From NCBI GenBank assembly GCA_009869945.1, contig WIXG01000072.1:124001-188000 (forward strand): a stretch of DNA of 64,000 nucleotides, written 5' to 3'. Under the pieces are notes generated by a model. It was not told the DNA's origin. It did no database searches and worked only from the letters and a program-made list of their open reading frames with translations. The DNA comes from Mesaphorura yosii. Lineage: Eukaryota > Arthropoda > Collembola > Poduromorpha > Tullbergiidae. This document shows positions 12,401-24,174 of the stretch, piece after piece (the stretch's first letter is position 1; the number at the start of each line of letters is the position of its first letter). A program made the translations under genes and the position numbers.

Positions 12401-15400
12401 GGGCCAAAGATGTTGAGATTGGCCTGATCACAGTCAATATCACGGATTCAGTCCAAGTTCTCGGATCTTCGTTTGCTCCGTAAGTTCATTCCTCGATGAA
12501 GAGGTGTGCCTCTTGTTACTTCGCGTACGACAAAGTCGATTTATCTTCTGCGCAGGGTGTTGTGGAGCAGACCGATTCCGCTGGCGTGGTATATGTGGCC
12601 GCAATGGGAGAGCAAACGGGGACGATGGACTGAAAAACTATGTGAGAATTGGATTGTGCGGGATCGATTGCTCAAGAATTTCGCAAAAGACGTAAGTCGA
12701 CGAGCGCACGCACGTGGCTTCTTGCAACCGTTGCATTGAAATGACATTTTCAATTTGCAGCTGCCAATTTGTCCTTGTAACTTGGAACAAGCGTTAGCAG
12801 ACAAAGGGCGTTTCCTGCCTGATCAAAATTGCGATAAAGATGGAAAAGTAGGCCAATGTTATCTTCACGTGGGTGCGAAACATTGCGTTCGATCAGCAAT
12901 GCCAACGTAAAGAGCATACTTTTGAGTGTTGTGTGTCGTTATGCGTCCAGATGAGATTAATGAATGCCAATGTCACCTTGACTTAGGTTGTCCGGTGCTG
13001 GCCAGCAGTGTTGCTACGATATGTACGGGTACCTGATGATGACAGCTGATCAAAAGTGGGGCGGTCGTCCTAACCGAGCTCATGACTTGGGGCATCTGCC
13101 ATGGAATGAGGCCAACAAGGTAATTCTTTCATGCTAAGTACTTGAAACTAAGTAATGTGAGTATTCCAGTATTTTCTCCTGGTTTTCAGGTCCCGTCTTT
13201 ATCACATTACTTGCACGATGTGGCTCCGTTCTTCCCTTGCTGCAAGTGGAACCACGAACACACTTGGTGGTGCATGACGATGAGGTTCGAGCGACGAGCT
13301 TCCCAGAACTGTGTTGGGTACCAGCCCCCGGGAGTCGGTAAGTTAGAAAGATGCTGGGCGCCCCGTCAATTATATCAAAAGTCAAATTCGATTATATTAA
13401 CGAAGCGAATTTTGGTTTGAATAGCCGCGGTGTTTGGTGATCCTCACATTTACACCTTTGATGGAAACCAATACACGTTCAATGGCAAAGGAGAGTTCGT
13501 TTTGGTTCGAACACAAACCGATCGCAGCAGACTTGACATTCAAGGACGATTCGAACAGATTCCAAACAACTATTATGGAGAGGTGAAGGCTACCGTGCTG
13601 ACGGCAGTTGCCGCAAAAGACAATCAATCTTCCACCGTCGAAATTCGGCTGAGACCACGAGATGCTCAATGGCGGTACAAGCTGGACGTATTTGTTGACC
13701 AACACCGCATTTTCTTCGATCGTTATCCACAAAAGATTCAAGCATTCTCTGGAGTGACTGTTTACACTCCAACGGCCATTCAAAACCAGTCTCATGTCGT
13801 CGCCATGTTTGAATCTGGAGCAGGCGTTGAAGTAATTGAAAATATGGGACACTTGACTTGCCGAGTGTATCTCCCAATGACCTTCCTCGTAAGTAACTCC
13901 AAATCAAGTCTCGGCACCCAACTTTGTTGTGTCATGGGCTTACACCTTTTGATTTACTATTAGAATCAAACGAGAGGACTATTTGGCAACTGGAGTGGAA
14001 TCATGGACGACGACTTCATGCTGCCAGACGGATCCATGGGACCCATGTCAAATATAAACAACTTGGACGCAATGCACCGACAGTTTGGAGTCCATTGTAA
14101 GTTCACAACAAAGGCTTTAATAGTGTTTGGCAGTTGCTTTAATTCGCCACATCAATTTTAGGGGCCTTGGATGCGAAAGAGACGATGGACAAAGGCGTTT
14201 CGCTATTCTACCACGAGAACGGAAAACCCGGAACACAGTACGCTGACAGCGTCTTTCTTCCAGAATTCCGCACAACCCTTCATGACATCATTCCTCTCAA
14301 TGTGTAAGCCTTCGATGAGTATTTACTTGCGACTTGTTCGAATCTTACCCATTATACATAATATCTATTCCCTTGTCGTACGTAGAACCCTGAAACCGGA
14401 AGAAGTAGAAGAATATTGTGGCGAATCGTTCCCTTGCAAATATGACTATGCGGTGACGTTAAGTCGCGAGTTTGCTCATTGGTCCAAGTACTACGAACAC
14501 CATTTGGCGAGTCTGAAAGAAAGCGGCCTGAAGCCAAGTAAGACACATAAAACCGTGACCTTAATAGCCTTTCAATGGATATGAGACATAATTTCGCCGT
14601 TCTACAACGCAGTTGTATCCTGTGGGGCGCTGATGACTCCGATTCATGGAAGGAAGAGTACTTTCAAGTACACTCCAGGAACAGAGGTATTGTTCGATTG
14701 CGACGATAACTTTGTGTTGGTGGGAGAACGCCGGCGAGTGTGCGAGTCCAACGGTGTGTGGAATCTACCTTCATCAGGCACGGGAGACCGCAGAACAGAG
14801 TCTGAATGGTTCAACTGGGCGCCCTCAAAGGGTACCCGTTGTATAGGTGAGCTTTTTTGCATTCTGCTCAAAACGCGCTCTCGTTCATTCATTCAACAAC
14901 CATGCCACCATCCTGCAAAAATTCCATAGCGTTAACTAGTCTACGCCTTAAAAATTGGATTTCTGCTCAAGCGAATTTGTGAAGTTATAGCATGGGGTTC
15001 GCATGGTTGTCTTGACTGAACGATGCGTGCTCGGAGCTTTCAGCCGTTCTAGCCGTTCATTGGCAGCGAGCTTCTTTCTGATGGCAAATTAGAGTGAATG
15101 TATTTAGTTCTGACCTTGCTCGTTTGCGATGCTTTCTATCATACCTACTAGCTGTACATTTTAAAACAATACGTATAGAGAGTGCAAGATTCAAAATTAT
15201 GTAATACAGAGGAAGGTGAGCACCAGTACGTCTCGTCCGCCATCACCGCCGGAATAATCATGGCCGTTCTCATTCCAATTGCCGTGATTGCCTTCTGTAT
15301 ATTCGTCGCCTGCCGAAGATTTGTTCGCTCCGAAGAAGAACCGTCGTACTACAAAGATCAAAAGCGAAGGGGCGAGCTGCAAGGCTTCGTGGCGACGGAA

Positions 15401-15976
15401 AATGAAGGAAATGATAAAGATGGGCCTCAAATGACAATTCATAAAGCTGTTGAGCACGAAAATGACAAGATTCCGAACGAAGAGGCAGGGAATGTCCAAG
15501 CAAGCCCGAAAATCTCGCCTCTAATCCCCATCTTGACGGAGTCTCCAAAATCCCCAAGATCCAGAACAGCAGGAAATGGGAACAAGGCCGGTTCTGGGGA
15601 CGATGAAGGGTCCGTCCTCTCATCTGTCGACTCACCGACATCTGTGTCTTCACCCGAACCAGGAACCCCGTCAAGGATTGTGCCCGTCTCAGTTGAACTC
15701 GCCCCGGCTCCTCTTCGATCTCCACTGACTTACGATGGCGAGTATTTCACCGGTGAACCCCTTCCAAACCGACCTGACGTTCAATTTCCAGAAGAAATCC
15801 GTGATCCAGACGAGTATCCGGCTCCACAGACACCCCTGCATACCTTTCCCGAGCGCGTGCCCGTAGCCACTGGGCAATTAAACAGGGCTGCTGCACCTCC
15901 TCCTCCACCCACCAGCCCGCCTCCTTCTGTTTCTGTCCCAGCTGAGCCCTACGTCTCCACATCGTTGAATGTTTAA
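9473..15976 (+). CDS. mesh: Mesh, smooth septate junction membrane protein (long-tail isoform)
   Basis: Junction protein of endodermal epithelia in arthropods; known to act with Snakeskin and Tsp2A. Exons: 9473-9590, 10352-10498, 10572-10687, 10768-10958, 11025-11202, 11278-11415, 11484-11652, 11727-11847, 11916-12255, 12334-12479, 12556-12691, 12761-12906, 12987-13119, 13190-13337, 13425-13888, 13964-14096, 14162-14303, 14386-14537, 14613-14846, 15210-15976; 4119 nt, 1372 aa. The signal peptide ends near SALVHSQ. Then come a NIDO domain (about 10570-11420), an Ig/TIG-like region (11727-12255), a Cys-rich AMOP domain (12556-13337), a VWD domain beginning [15 protein letters not shown] (13425-14303), a Sushi domain (14613-14846) and a TM segment. 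This isoform's tail of about 215 residues is Pro/Ser-rich and ends SLNV. Intron 1 (9591-10351, 761 bp) holds nothing I recognise. The Sushi domain carries an extra stretch of about 20 residues before its last Cys. Confidence 0.88.
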
Positions 15977-16231
15977 GGACCACTTTTTTAACAAATCAGT
16001 AGAATTTAGATTCATGTTTGTTCAAGCAGATTCAATTTTTTATTTAAGACATTTTGTAGTTAACTGTCAATGAGCAGTTTATATTACTATTAATATGTAA
16101 GCAACATAGGTGGGTAGATTTAATAATTTTATGGCTCTATGCCGGTTTCGAGGTATGAAGTCTTAGCAGCGGGCAGAAGCTCGTTATATGGACTCTAATT
16201 TTGATACTGTCAGATTATAGATTAGTTTGAT

Positions 16232-16237
16232 AATAAA
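16232..16237 (+). terminator. Internal polyadenylation signal AATAAA (mesh long-tail isoform)
   Basis: AATAAA 256 nt after the stop codon of the first terminal exon and before the second terminal exon set. This placement fits alternative polyadenylation coupled to terminal-exon choice. Confidence 0.5.
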
Positions 16238-16304
16238 AAATAACTTCCCAGAACTCAGAACTTAGCGATAAACTTAGGGCTTTATAATTTTACTTCTTCT
16301 GCAG

Positions 16305-16663
16305 AGGAGGGAGAACACCAGTACGTTTCTAGCGCGAAGACTGCCGGGATCGTCTTGGGAATCATGCTTCCACTTCTCATCATCGCCTTCTTTGCTTTCC
16401 GATTTTACCAGTCGCGAAAGAATCAGCACGTCGTCAACGCTGCTAACCGTCCAACGTAAGTCCAATAACGTCCAATTTCTGGCCAGATAACCAGATCCTA
16501 TTGACTGTATTGACCTACTGTTGTGAGAAACTGCATGACGGATTGATTGAACTACAGGAATCGAAGGGATATTGAAGTAACGAAGACAATAATTCCGCAC
16601 TCGACAGAAATCAGGAGCGAGAAAGAGTCACCAAGCACAAGAATGAAAGAAACTTCCACCTAA
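16305..16663 (+). CDS. mesh: Mesh alternative terminal exons (short-tail isoform)
   Basis: A second membrane-anchor cassette for mesh: exons 16305-16455 and 16558-16663. The first starts [15 protein letters not shown], nearly the same as [15 protein letters not shown] at 15210, has the same phase-1 acceptor, and encodes a different TM segment (GIVLGIMLPLLIIAFFAF) followed by a basic tail. The second adds NRRDIEVTKT to the end METSTYPE region, finishing KETST. Spliced directly after exon 14613-14846 it gives 3609 nt, 1202 aa, with an intracellular tail of about 60 residues instead of about 215. Homology of the first 12 residues shows tandem exon duplication. Mutually exclusive use is inferred because each cassette carries its own stop and poly(A) signal. 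Confidence 0.75.
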
Positions 16664-16842
16664 TATATTTATGCCCTGTAAATTTTAATATTAGTGTACT
16701 CAGCATGAAAATGTTTCTGAGAAAGAATTAATTTAAATGAAAAATTACATGTGGCATATTGAATATTTTCTTCAGCTGTGTAAAAGCCCATTACTTTGTA
16801 TAAACCCTCACTTTTAGAAAGCTTCAGTTTTTACCATGTAGA

Positions 16843-16848
16843 AATAAA
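16843..16848 (+). terminator. Polyadenylation signal AATAAA (mesh short-tail isoform)
   Basis: AATAAA 180 nt after the stop codon of the distal terminal exon. Confidence 0.55.
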
Positions 16849-18013
16849 ATCAGACCATTTCTTTTGTTTTTGGGTCAACATTGTGAGCGCACTTCATATT
16901 TATTAAGCTTCCAGCATTTATTGGACGACCAGGATAGCACTTGCGCCATGCCAAACGAGGTATTGCGGCATGTGTTAACATTTGCATGACATGAATGACT
17001 TCAGCTGGAATAAATAGCTAGAAACACATTTTTTACAACTGACATAAAGTTATTTATTTATTTTTCGAAATTGGTCTATTTCACAACAAAGAATTTTTTT
17101 TAAAATGACGCTTATGTAACATGTCATTGTCATAGGACATTTACACAATTAAAACGAAAAACCTCCAATTCCTATATATTGATAGTTACACACCGAAACC
17201 TCGGACCCGACCCCCACTATACAGGGAACCTTCTGAAAGACTTTCGTCCCATGTTGGGGGGAGGCGTCAGATCAATTCGATTGCTTGACAGCGCTGTCAA
17301 TCAGACAACATTAGTTACAGCGACAGAGGGGTCGGCGAAGGTGAAGATTAACTATCTTATCTCCTCTCCTTAATACTGATCAGAATTGAGTGAAGTTCGG
17401 AAGGTTGAATTCCCAGACCACATCTCTTGCCTGTTACATTTCCTTTGCCTTACAACACAATTTTAGAAGTTATCAAACACGATGATGGAAGTACCTTCCT
17501 TCGGTGTGTTTGAAAACTTCTAAAATTGTGTGCTGGCATATCTTCGGAAATGTGCGTGGAAAACTTTGTGCCCAAATTATCTGGAAATCCAACACACCGA
17601 TTGAAGGAGATTGTTTAGGGCAAGGTGGTTTTGTATTGGAATTTACAATATTAAATTTAACTATGAGCCGGTGTCACCAAAACTAGGTGACTCAAAAACA
17701 AATTTCAGTACAAGACGAGTTCTTAATCCTTTGAGAATTCTTTTTTCTTTTATTTTTAGCATAACCGATACCAAGGGTATAGAGCTGGGATTACGAATGT
17801 GAAATTTGCTCCTGCCCATCTTTACTAGTTTTCGAGATTTTTGCGCGCAAACGACTGTCGCCAATTAAGAGATAGATTTCTAATCCACCCGACAGGGACG
17901 TTAAAAGGAACCCCTCGGAATGACATGTACACAGAAAAGAACATCCCCCCCCACGAAAGTTGCCGAGGTCTCGGTGTGTTGGTGGTGTTGTGGTGTAGGG
18001 GTCAAATATTCGA
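16849..18013. other. Region between the convergent mesh and THOC2 3' ends
   Basis: No coding exon recognised. It contains the 3' UTR of THOC2 (minus strand) and the hairpin at 17455-17531. An open frame on the plus strand at 17841-18377 runs antisense to the THOC2 C-terminal exon and is best explained as its shadow. Confidence 0.55.
17455..17531. repeat. Near-perfect inverted repeat (hairpin)
   Basis: Arms 17455-17480 and 17506-17531 are reverse complements at 25 of 26 positions, separated by a 25-nt loop. It is not explained by any gene. It could be a small foldback element or a hairpin transcript; no transposase remnant or flanking duplication is evident. Confidence 0.75.
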
Positions 18014-21000
18014 CTATTTGTACGAGCGAGTACGTGATCTTACTTCAACTTTTTTTCTCGATTTTCTTGAAGGACTTGCGTCGTCCCTTGGACTCCTGTC
18101 GACCCGCACTTTCTTGGAGTCGGGTCCTCCAGGTCTTTGTGAATCTTGGGAGTCTGGCGCTCTTGATTTACGTACCAAAGGGGACTTGTCCCCCTTCTCG
18201 GCAGACTTAGGATATTTTCCATCAGCCAAACGTGTTGCTTTTACTTCCTCTTGGCTTCCTGATTTTGATTCTGGAGACGACTTTGCAGATTTCACTTTCC
18301 GGACATTCCGGAGTTCTGTGACTCGATCCACCTTACTATCGGAATTAGGTGCTTTTTTAATTTTCATTGGAATCTGAAGATCAGCTATATTCAGTTTTGG
18401 TTCAGACCCCACTGATGACACTTTCTTCTTCTGCTCTGGCGTTTTTTCGATTTTCTCTTGCTTCACTAATTTAGAGAAAAGGTCCTTCACATCCTCATGA
18501 TTAGCTTTCTGCTCAGGCGTTTTGGGAGCTTTATTCTCTGCAGAAGCCTTTCTTTCCTTTTCTGCTCCAGGATGCTTAATATGAAAATCTTCCTCCGGTA
18601 CAATGGTTCCCCATCTCGCTTTTAGTTGGCCTATGTAACTCGTTCCCAATGCGAAAAGATCTTGGCGCTTATCCTTCTGTTCAGCTCGCACCTGATATTC
18701 CAATCTCAAATGAGTATGATAATTAATAGGAAACTAAAATTCTTCTTCGCAGCCAACTTACCCTTTCCACCCATCTCTCGACCGCGTTGGCAAGGTTAAG
18801 AACTCGTGGGTAGTGAGGAAGTATGCGTTTCAGAACGATGAGTGAATTACGAATTTGAGTGAAATCCTTCGACTCCAGACACACAATGACCGACTAAATA
18901 TCAGAAACATGCAGCTCAATGTAGTGAATTGTAAATCATTTTCAACAAACAAAGTATCTTACCTTGGTGATTTTATAATGCCATTTATGACACACGTGTC
19001 GATAGTTTTCATATTCAACGTGGTCACTATTGTCAGTGGTGGATGAATAGGCAGCGCGAAATTTGGTTATAAATCCTGGAAAGCTGGCGCATTCCTGAAA
19101 CAATTCAAGCATTGAATTCTTTCTCTAAGCTAAAGCTAATGAGGAGCATTCTATTCTCTCACTCACTTTATCAAATACTGCCTTATCACTGTGCCATTTC
19201 ATCACCGTTCCCAGAAGAGAGCAGAGAAATCTCCCGTATCGATTCGCTTCGTTTTCGGTACAGGAGGTAACGGTGTAAATTATATCGCAAAATATCTGCA
19301 ATTGACGAAACGATTTGGGGTCATGAAATTAAATGGAAAGCCAACTAGCCAATGCAATGCATTCCCAATTTCTTACCCTGTCATAGCAGATTAAGGTAGA
19401 AAAGTTAGGCGTTGATAATGAATGTATAATATTCACAAAATGAGCACAATACAGTGCGTCAGGTGCCGTGAAAATACATCTTGGGAAAAGGCACAACTGA
19501 AGGAAAGCCGTCACGGCCTCATTTTTTGCGGACTTGGCCGTTCTAGAAGCAAACCAGGAGTCTTTCTCCTGATGATAACAGAAAAACAAACTCAATTAAT
19601 AATTACAATAAACAATACAAGCTTTTATAACTTGAGAAACTGAAAAACTGACGTGCACTCCTACCTTATTCAGCTTCGCCATTACCCGGTCCACGTGTTC
19701 CTTCTGACGTTTCTTTTCTTCTTGGAGTTTCTCAATTAATACGTTACACCTTTCCTGCTCTCTTTTCCGCTTGCTCGAAGTTAAATCTTTGTTATCAGCA
19801 GCAGAGTTGGACATGAGTTTGATTCGATTGATTTGACTGGTATAAGCGTCATTTGGAACAATCAAGTCGTACAACGTTAACGACCAAAATGTTACGTAAA
19901 ATTGAGGAGAAATATCTTCCCAGGCTTTCGCAGGTAGTTGGTTTCTCATTACATCTGCAATCGGGTCTAATACGATGTTGGCAGCTTCGGAATACTTCTC
20001 TTGTCGCTCTATCGTGCTCATTTTATGTGTCTTGTCGCCACCTCTCTTTAGCTCATCGTATTTCACCTATAATACAAGAGAACGGTATGGAGATGCTGAG
20101 AAAATCTCTCTTTTCTGGACAGCTACACGGGCTACTTACCTGAATAGCGTTTGCGAAAAGAGGCCTCCACAGGAAATATGCGACGTCGGACGCAACATGA
20201 TATTCTTCGACAAGGTCTTTCAAGGGGGGGATTTTCTTTGCGTAGTCATCCAGGGTTCCGGACACTGCCAGAAAACTACCAAACTGCACCAGCGTGTCCT
20301 GGCACTAAGCCACGTGCAATAACATTGACAAATTAGACACTTTTATTAATAACTAAATATTAGCGAGACTTCATTGAATATTCCTTCTTCCTGAAATTTC
20401 TTTCTTTACCTGATCATATAATTTACCAACAAGCTTCGTATGAAGATCGGCAGCTTCATTGAAGATTATACAGTCTCGCTGCTGTGCCATTAATATACAC
20501 AGTGAAACGGCCAAGTCGTTCACCGAGCTCGCGTCCCGTAGTCTGCTCGCCGATTTCTTCGCGGTCCGAACTTGACCGAAATATCCCGCCTTCAAATATA
20601 GAGCTATTAAATCATAGTCATATTAAATAAATGTGTACCTTACTTCACCACGCAGTAATTCTCCTCCACCCATAGCGTCCAACTGCTCCGTTGTCATTTC
20701 TTCAGCTGCTTCGATGCCTGTCATCTTCTGAACTATTTCTTTCAGAAGAAGGAGGTCTAAGCTCTGATTTGCTTTCAACTGATTCGAGATATATTGCAAA
20801 AGCGGGACTAATTCTATTGGGTATTTCTTGCACATGGCTCCAGCGAAAGCAGCTAGGCTCTGCAGCCACGGCGCGATGGTGGATCCGTCATGCTTTGTTC
20901 TCGCTCTATTAGGTAGTAGCATCTAGATCAACAGACAGACGATTTGCAGACCTACAGAACAGGAAAACCGATCAATGCTTGGATAAAGCTTAATTCAACT

Positions 21001-23439
21001 TACGACTGAAAACCCTTCCTTTGTAGACGGGCTGGGAGATAAGGCCTCAAGTAGACAATGACCCAGTACATCGTAACTTAATGGAGTCAAAAACCTGAGC
21101 GCATCGATCACTGGCATGATCAAGTTGTCAAAAAGCTGAATCTGAGAAAGTAACTGCAAAGAAAGAATGAATCGAATCATCGAATGTGGTTATCGCTTCA
21201 CACAAGCAAAATTAACCGAATCATTACGTAGTCAAACACAACTGCTGGCATTGTATGTGACAATTTGCCCAAATGGCGTCCCATCTGCTTCACATTTTCT
21301 TTTGATATTCGGCGCATCAAGTGCTTTACTCGCTTCACTAAATCTACTCTTCGTCGTAATAGCGTTGGATGCAGCAACATAATAGTCTCGCCTTTCCACT
21401 CATAATATAGCCGATATCTGCAACCGAGGGAAAATCAAACCGTTGCCCTTGCCCCAGCGCGTAAATATAATCCACAATGTGGGCCGTACCTGTACAAGTA
21501 TGGATACAGTTTCAAAACCTCCCATATCTCTTCGGATATGGCCCCGTTTGACTCTAAGAAGCAGAGAGCCGGAAGAATAACTTCGTCCATGAGCGAAAGG
21601 TGGTCGTGATACAATTCGTTTCCCTCCGGCTGAGAAACACAACAAAATGAACTCATCATGCAGTCTCGTCTCATGGCCTTGCTTTTATCAAAAGAAAGTT
21701 GTACTCTTACCGTGCACATGTAATGCTTCATCAAGCGCAAGAGCTTGTACAGAAATTCAGGGTTAAAGTGGGCGTATGGACCCACAGCAAGAAACAAGTG
21801 GATGATTTCTTTCATATTTGCGTAAGATTCTAAGGGCTTGGGAGCTTTTGAATTTGTTTTGAAGATCTCTGGCATTACGGGCTCAGTTTCCACAAACGCG
21901 ATTCTAAAAAGAAGCAGTTTCAAAATGTAATCGCAGGGTGGTAATTCAAAATCTGATTTTACCTCGAGTATAAGGGATGAATCAAGTATTCCAGAGCGTC
22001 CATTAGACGAAGAGCAATTCTTTTATTGCTCACGAGCGCAACTTCTGGAACTTTTGTCATGAGAACTTCTAGCATATCCCAAGCCCCCACATGAATCAGA
22101 GCCTCACACAAGCAGAATTTGTGATTTTCGAAGTACTGTAGAAAACATGCATTGTTTTAGCGCATGGAGATGAACAGACAGAATTTGCTTACCAAGTCTT
22201 CTGGCGGAGCCAATTCTTCAGGCTCTTCGATGTTTTCTTTGTTTATTGTGATGACCATAGATTTGCGAGCATATTCTCTTGCTTCAGCCAGCTGTCTTGA
22301 CCATTGTCTTCTTATAGTTTGATCATCCGGTGACAGCTAGAATGCACCAAGCAAATTCGACGCGTTGTAATTCGATGCCAAGCCATTTTACTGGTATCGT
22401 CAGGATCATTTTTTTACCCATTCATATATTTGGTCAAACTTAATGATACGGTGTTGAAGTAGAAATGCAATTACGACGAACAAGTTGTATGAGTAGTTAT
22501 CAGGGACTTGAACTCGGGCTCCCAATAATTCACAGATAGTTCCAGCAGGGGGATTCAATTTTCTTATTAATGTTATAAAATAGTCACAGTTCGGCTGACA
22601 CTCGAACGCCTGAAGAAGTATGTCAAGAACTCGGTTTGGATCCAGGTTGAACCTCCCTGCAATAAAATAAAAATTTATCCATGCTCCGAAACTTCCAACC
22701 TCTCACTTTCATCGCTCAGCATGGATTTTACTTACCTATCAGGCATTGAATGTGCTTCATAACGAGAATTCGATTGCTGGGCTGATCCCTTCGGCATAAT
22801 AATGCGATGAGCTTTGAATATCCTTCGGATTCTTCTCGCAGGAGGTTGAATTTTTGTTGCTTAAAGCTGCAATTGAAACACGTGTTAAATACCATCGCAT
22901 CTGTCATCAGTCTCATTACATATGAATGATGCATCACTTACAATAATTTTGTTTTCAGCCGAATAAATTTCATATTGTATACTTTCGGATTTCCGACGAC
23001 AGCTCCCGACCCGAAAAGGGTGTCTTGGTCAATACGCTCGTGGAGTGTGTACCTCAGCACGATGCTAAGTGATTTCATAATTTGCGAAAAAATTTCACGA
23101 GCTCCGTCGTTATCGGGGCACGACTCCAGAAGGTACACGTTGTGCATAGCCAACATATCCGTAAGAAGAGAACCTGCCTTTGGTGTCTTGCTAGCCAATT
23201 TCTTTAAGATGTTGATGGTTTCGTCGATCTCGATCTCCTTCTGGCAGCAAGCATCAAGCAAGTCATAAATATCATTCTTAAATTCGTCCTTTTGTCCTGA
23301 AATCGTAGAGAAAGATAATCAGCAATTATGCATATCAACGAAGGCAAGTCACACAGACGCCGACAAAGAACTTACCATTCAAAAGTTTCTCGGAAAGTCT
23401 GCTTGCGCTGAAGCTAATCGTCTTCTCGGTGTCACTCAT
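18014..23439 (-). CDS. thoc2: THO complex subunit 2
   Basis: Scaffold of the nuclear THO/TREX complex, which couples transcription to mRNP packaging and export. Nineteen exons read right to left: 23376-23439, 22942-23296, 22736-22866, 22418-22656, 22193-22336, 21963-22135, 21711-21903, 21490-21629, 21228-21417, 21004-21153, 20644-20922, 20410-20589, 20140-20304, 19665-20066, 19377-19568, 19167-19295, 18963-19094, 18762-18893, 18014-18691; 4068 nt, 1355 aa. Conserved stretches match THOC2: [87 protein letters not shown] followed by [12 protein letters not shown]. The C-terminal exon ends in a Lys/Ser/Pro-rich tail finishing RSRTRSYK, the charged tail typical of the family. Vertebrate THOC2 is about 1.6k aa, so this one is somewhat shorter. 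The start ATG at 23439 opens a short N-terminal exon. Confidence 0.93.
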
Positions 23440-24174
23440 TTTCTTAAAATTTTCGTAGCTTAAGTATTAGTCTTTTGCTTCCTACTTGGAATAATAATAA
23501 ATCTATTAACTATTCTATTAACTTAGTCACTAGTTATTATACAAAAAAGTATCACAGCTAAGCAGAGTTCTCATCAAAATCTGCAAAAGACGACTATTAT
23601 ATTGCCTCCTCTTATTTAGTCAGTTATAAAATCGTTTGTCAAGTCGATTAGCTGTATCAGCACGTCCCGCATAAAAAAAAATAATATTGAAATAATTATA
23701 TTAAGTTAATTCTGCTTTGTCGTTATGGGGACTCTTACCCAGCTTGAAACGCTTAAAACAAATTTGAACAAACGGAGGGAACACGTTTTCACGGCAGGCA
23801 GAAACTTCGTGTTTGGTCCTCTAATTGAAGAAGAACCTCGTGTTGAACCAGAGAATCGTTCAGAATTTAAAAGTGAAGTGAAATTCAGCTGTTGGAGTAG
23901 TCTGAAAATGTCAATTTATTACTGTTTTAGCTGCACTTCGGATAGGTTTCCGTTTTTCTTCATACGAAGTAATAATTAGAGCTTAATTAATTTCGTTAAT
24001 CCAATATCCGATATCAGTGATAGCTGGATAGTTCAAAATTATTGCTGTTCAGTATTTAAAGTTAATTTCTCTGGTGGACACACTTGGATTCTTCTCTTCG
24101 AATTGAGTCCAAATTCCTAGTGATAAGTTGCTGTAATTTCATATTAGAGGAATCCGCGAAGGGAAGGATGAAGG
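23440..24174. other. Head-to-head promoter region of THOC2 and ALKBH8
   Basis: About 735 bp separates the two divergent start codons, so it probably holds both promoters. A plus-strand open frame with a true ATG (23725-23979, 84 codons) lies inside it; it has no homology I know and no neighbouring exon I could connect, so I do not call it a gene. Confidence 0.5.

Noticed and set aside
17841-18377. 178-codon plus-strand frame
   Set aside because: It runs antisense to the last THOC2 exon; its composition mirrors the Lys/Ser/Pro-rich THOC2 tail.
23725-23979. 84-codon ATG frame between THOC2 and ALKBH8
   Set aside because: No homology, no adjoining exon in phase, and it sits in the expected promoter. 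Recorded as a possibility only.
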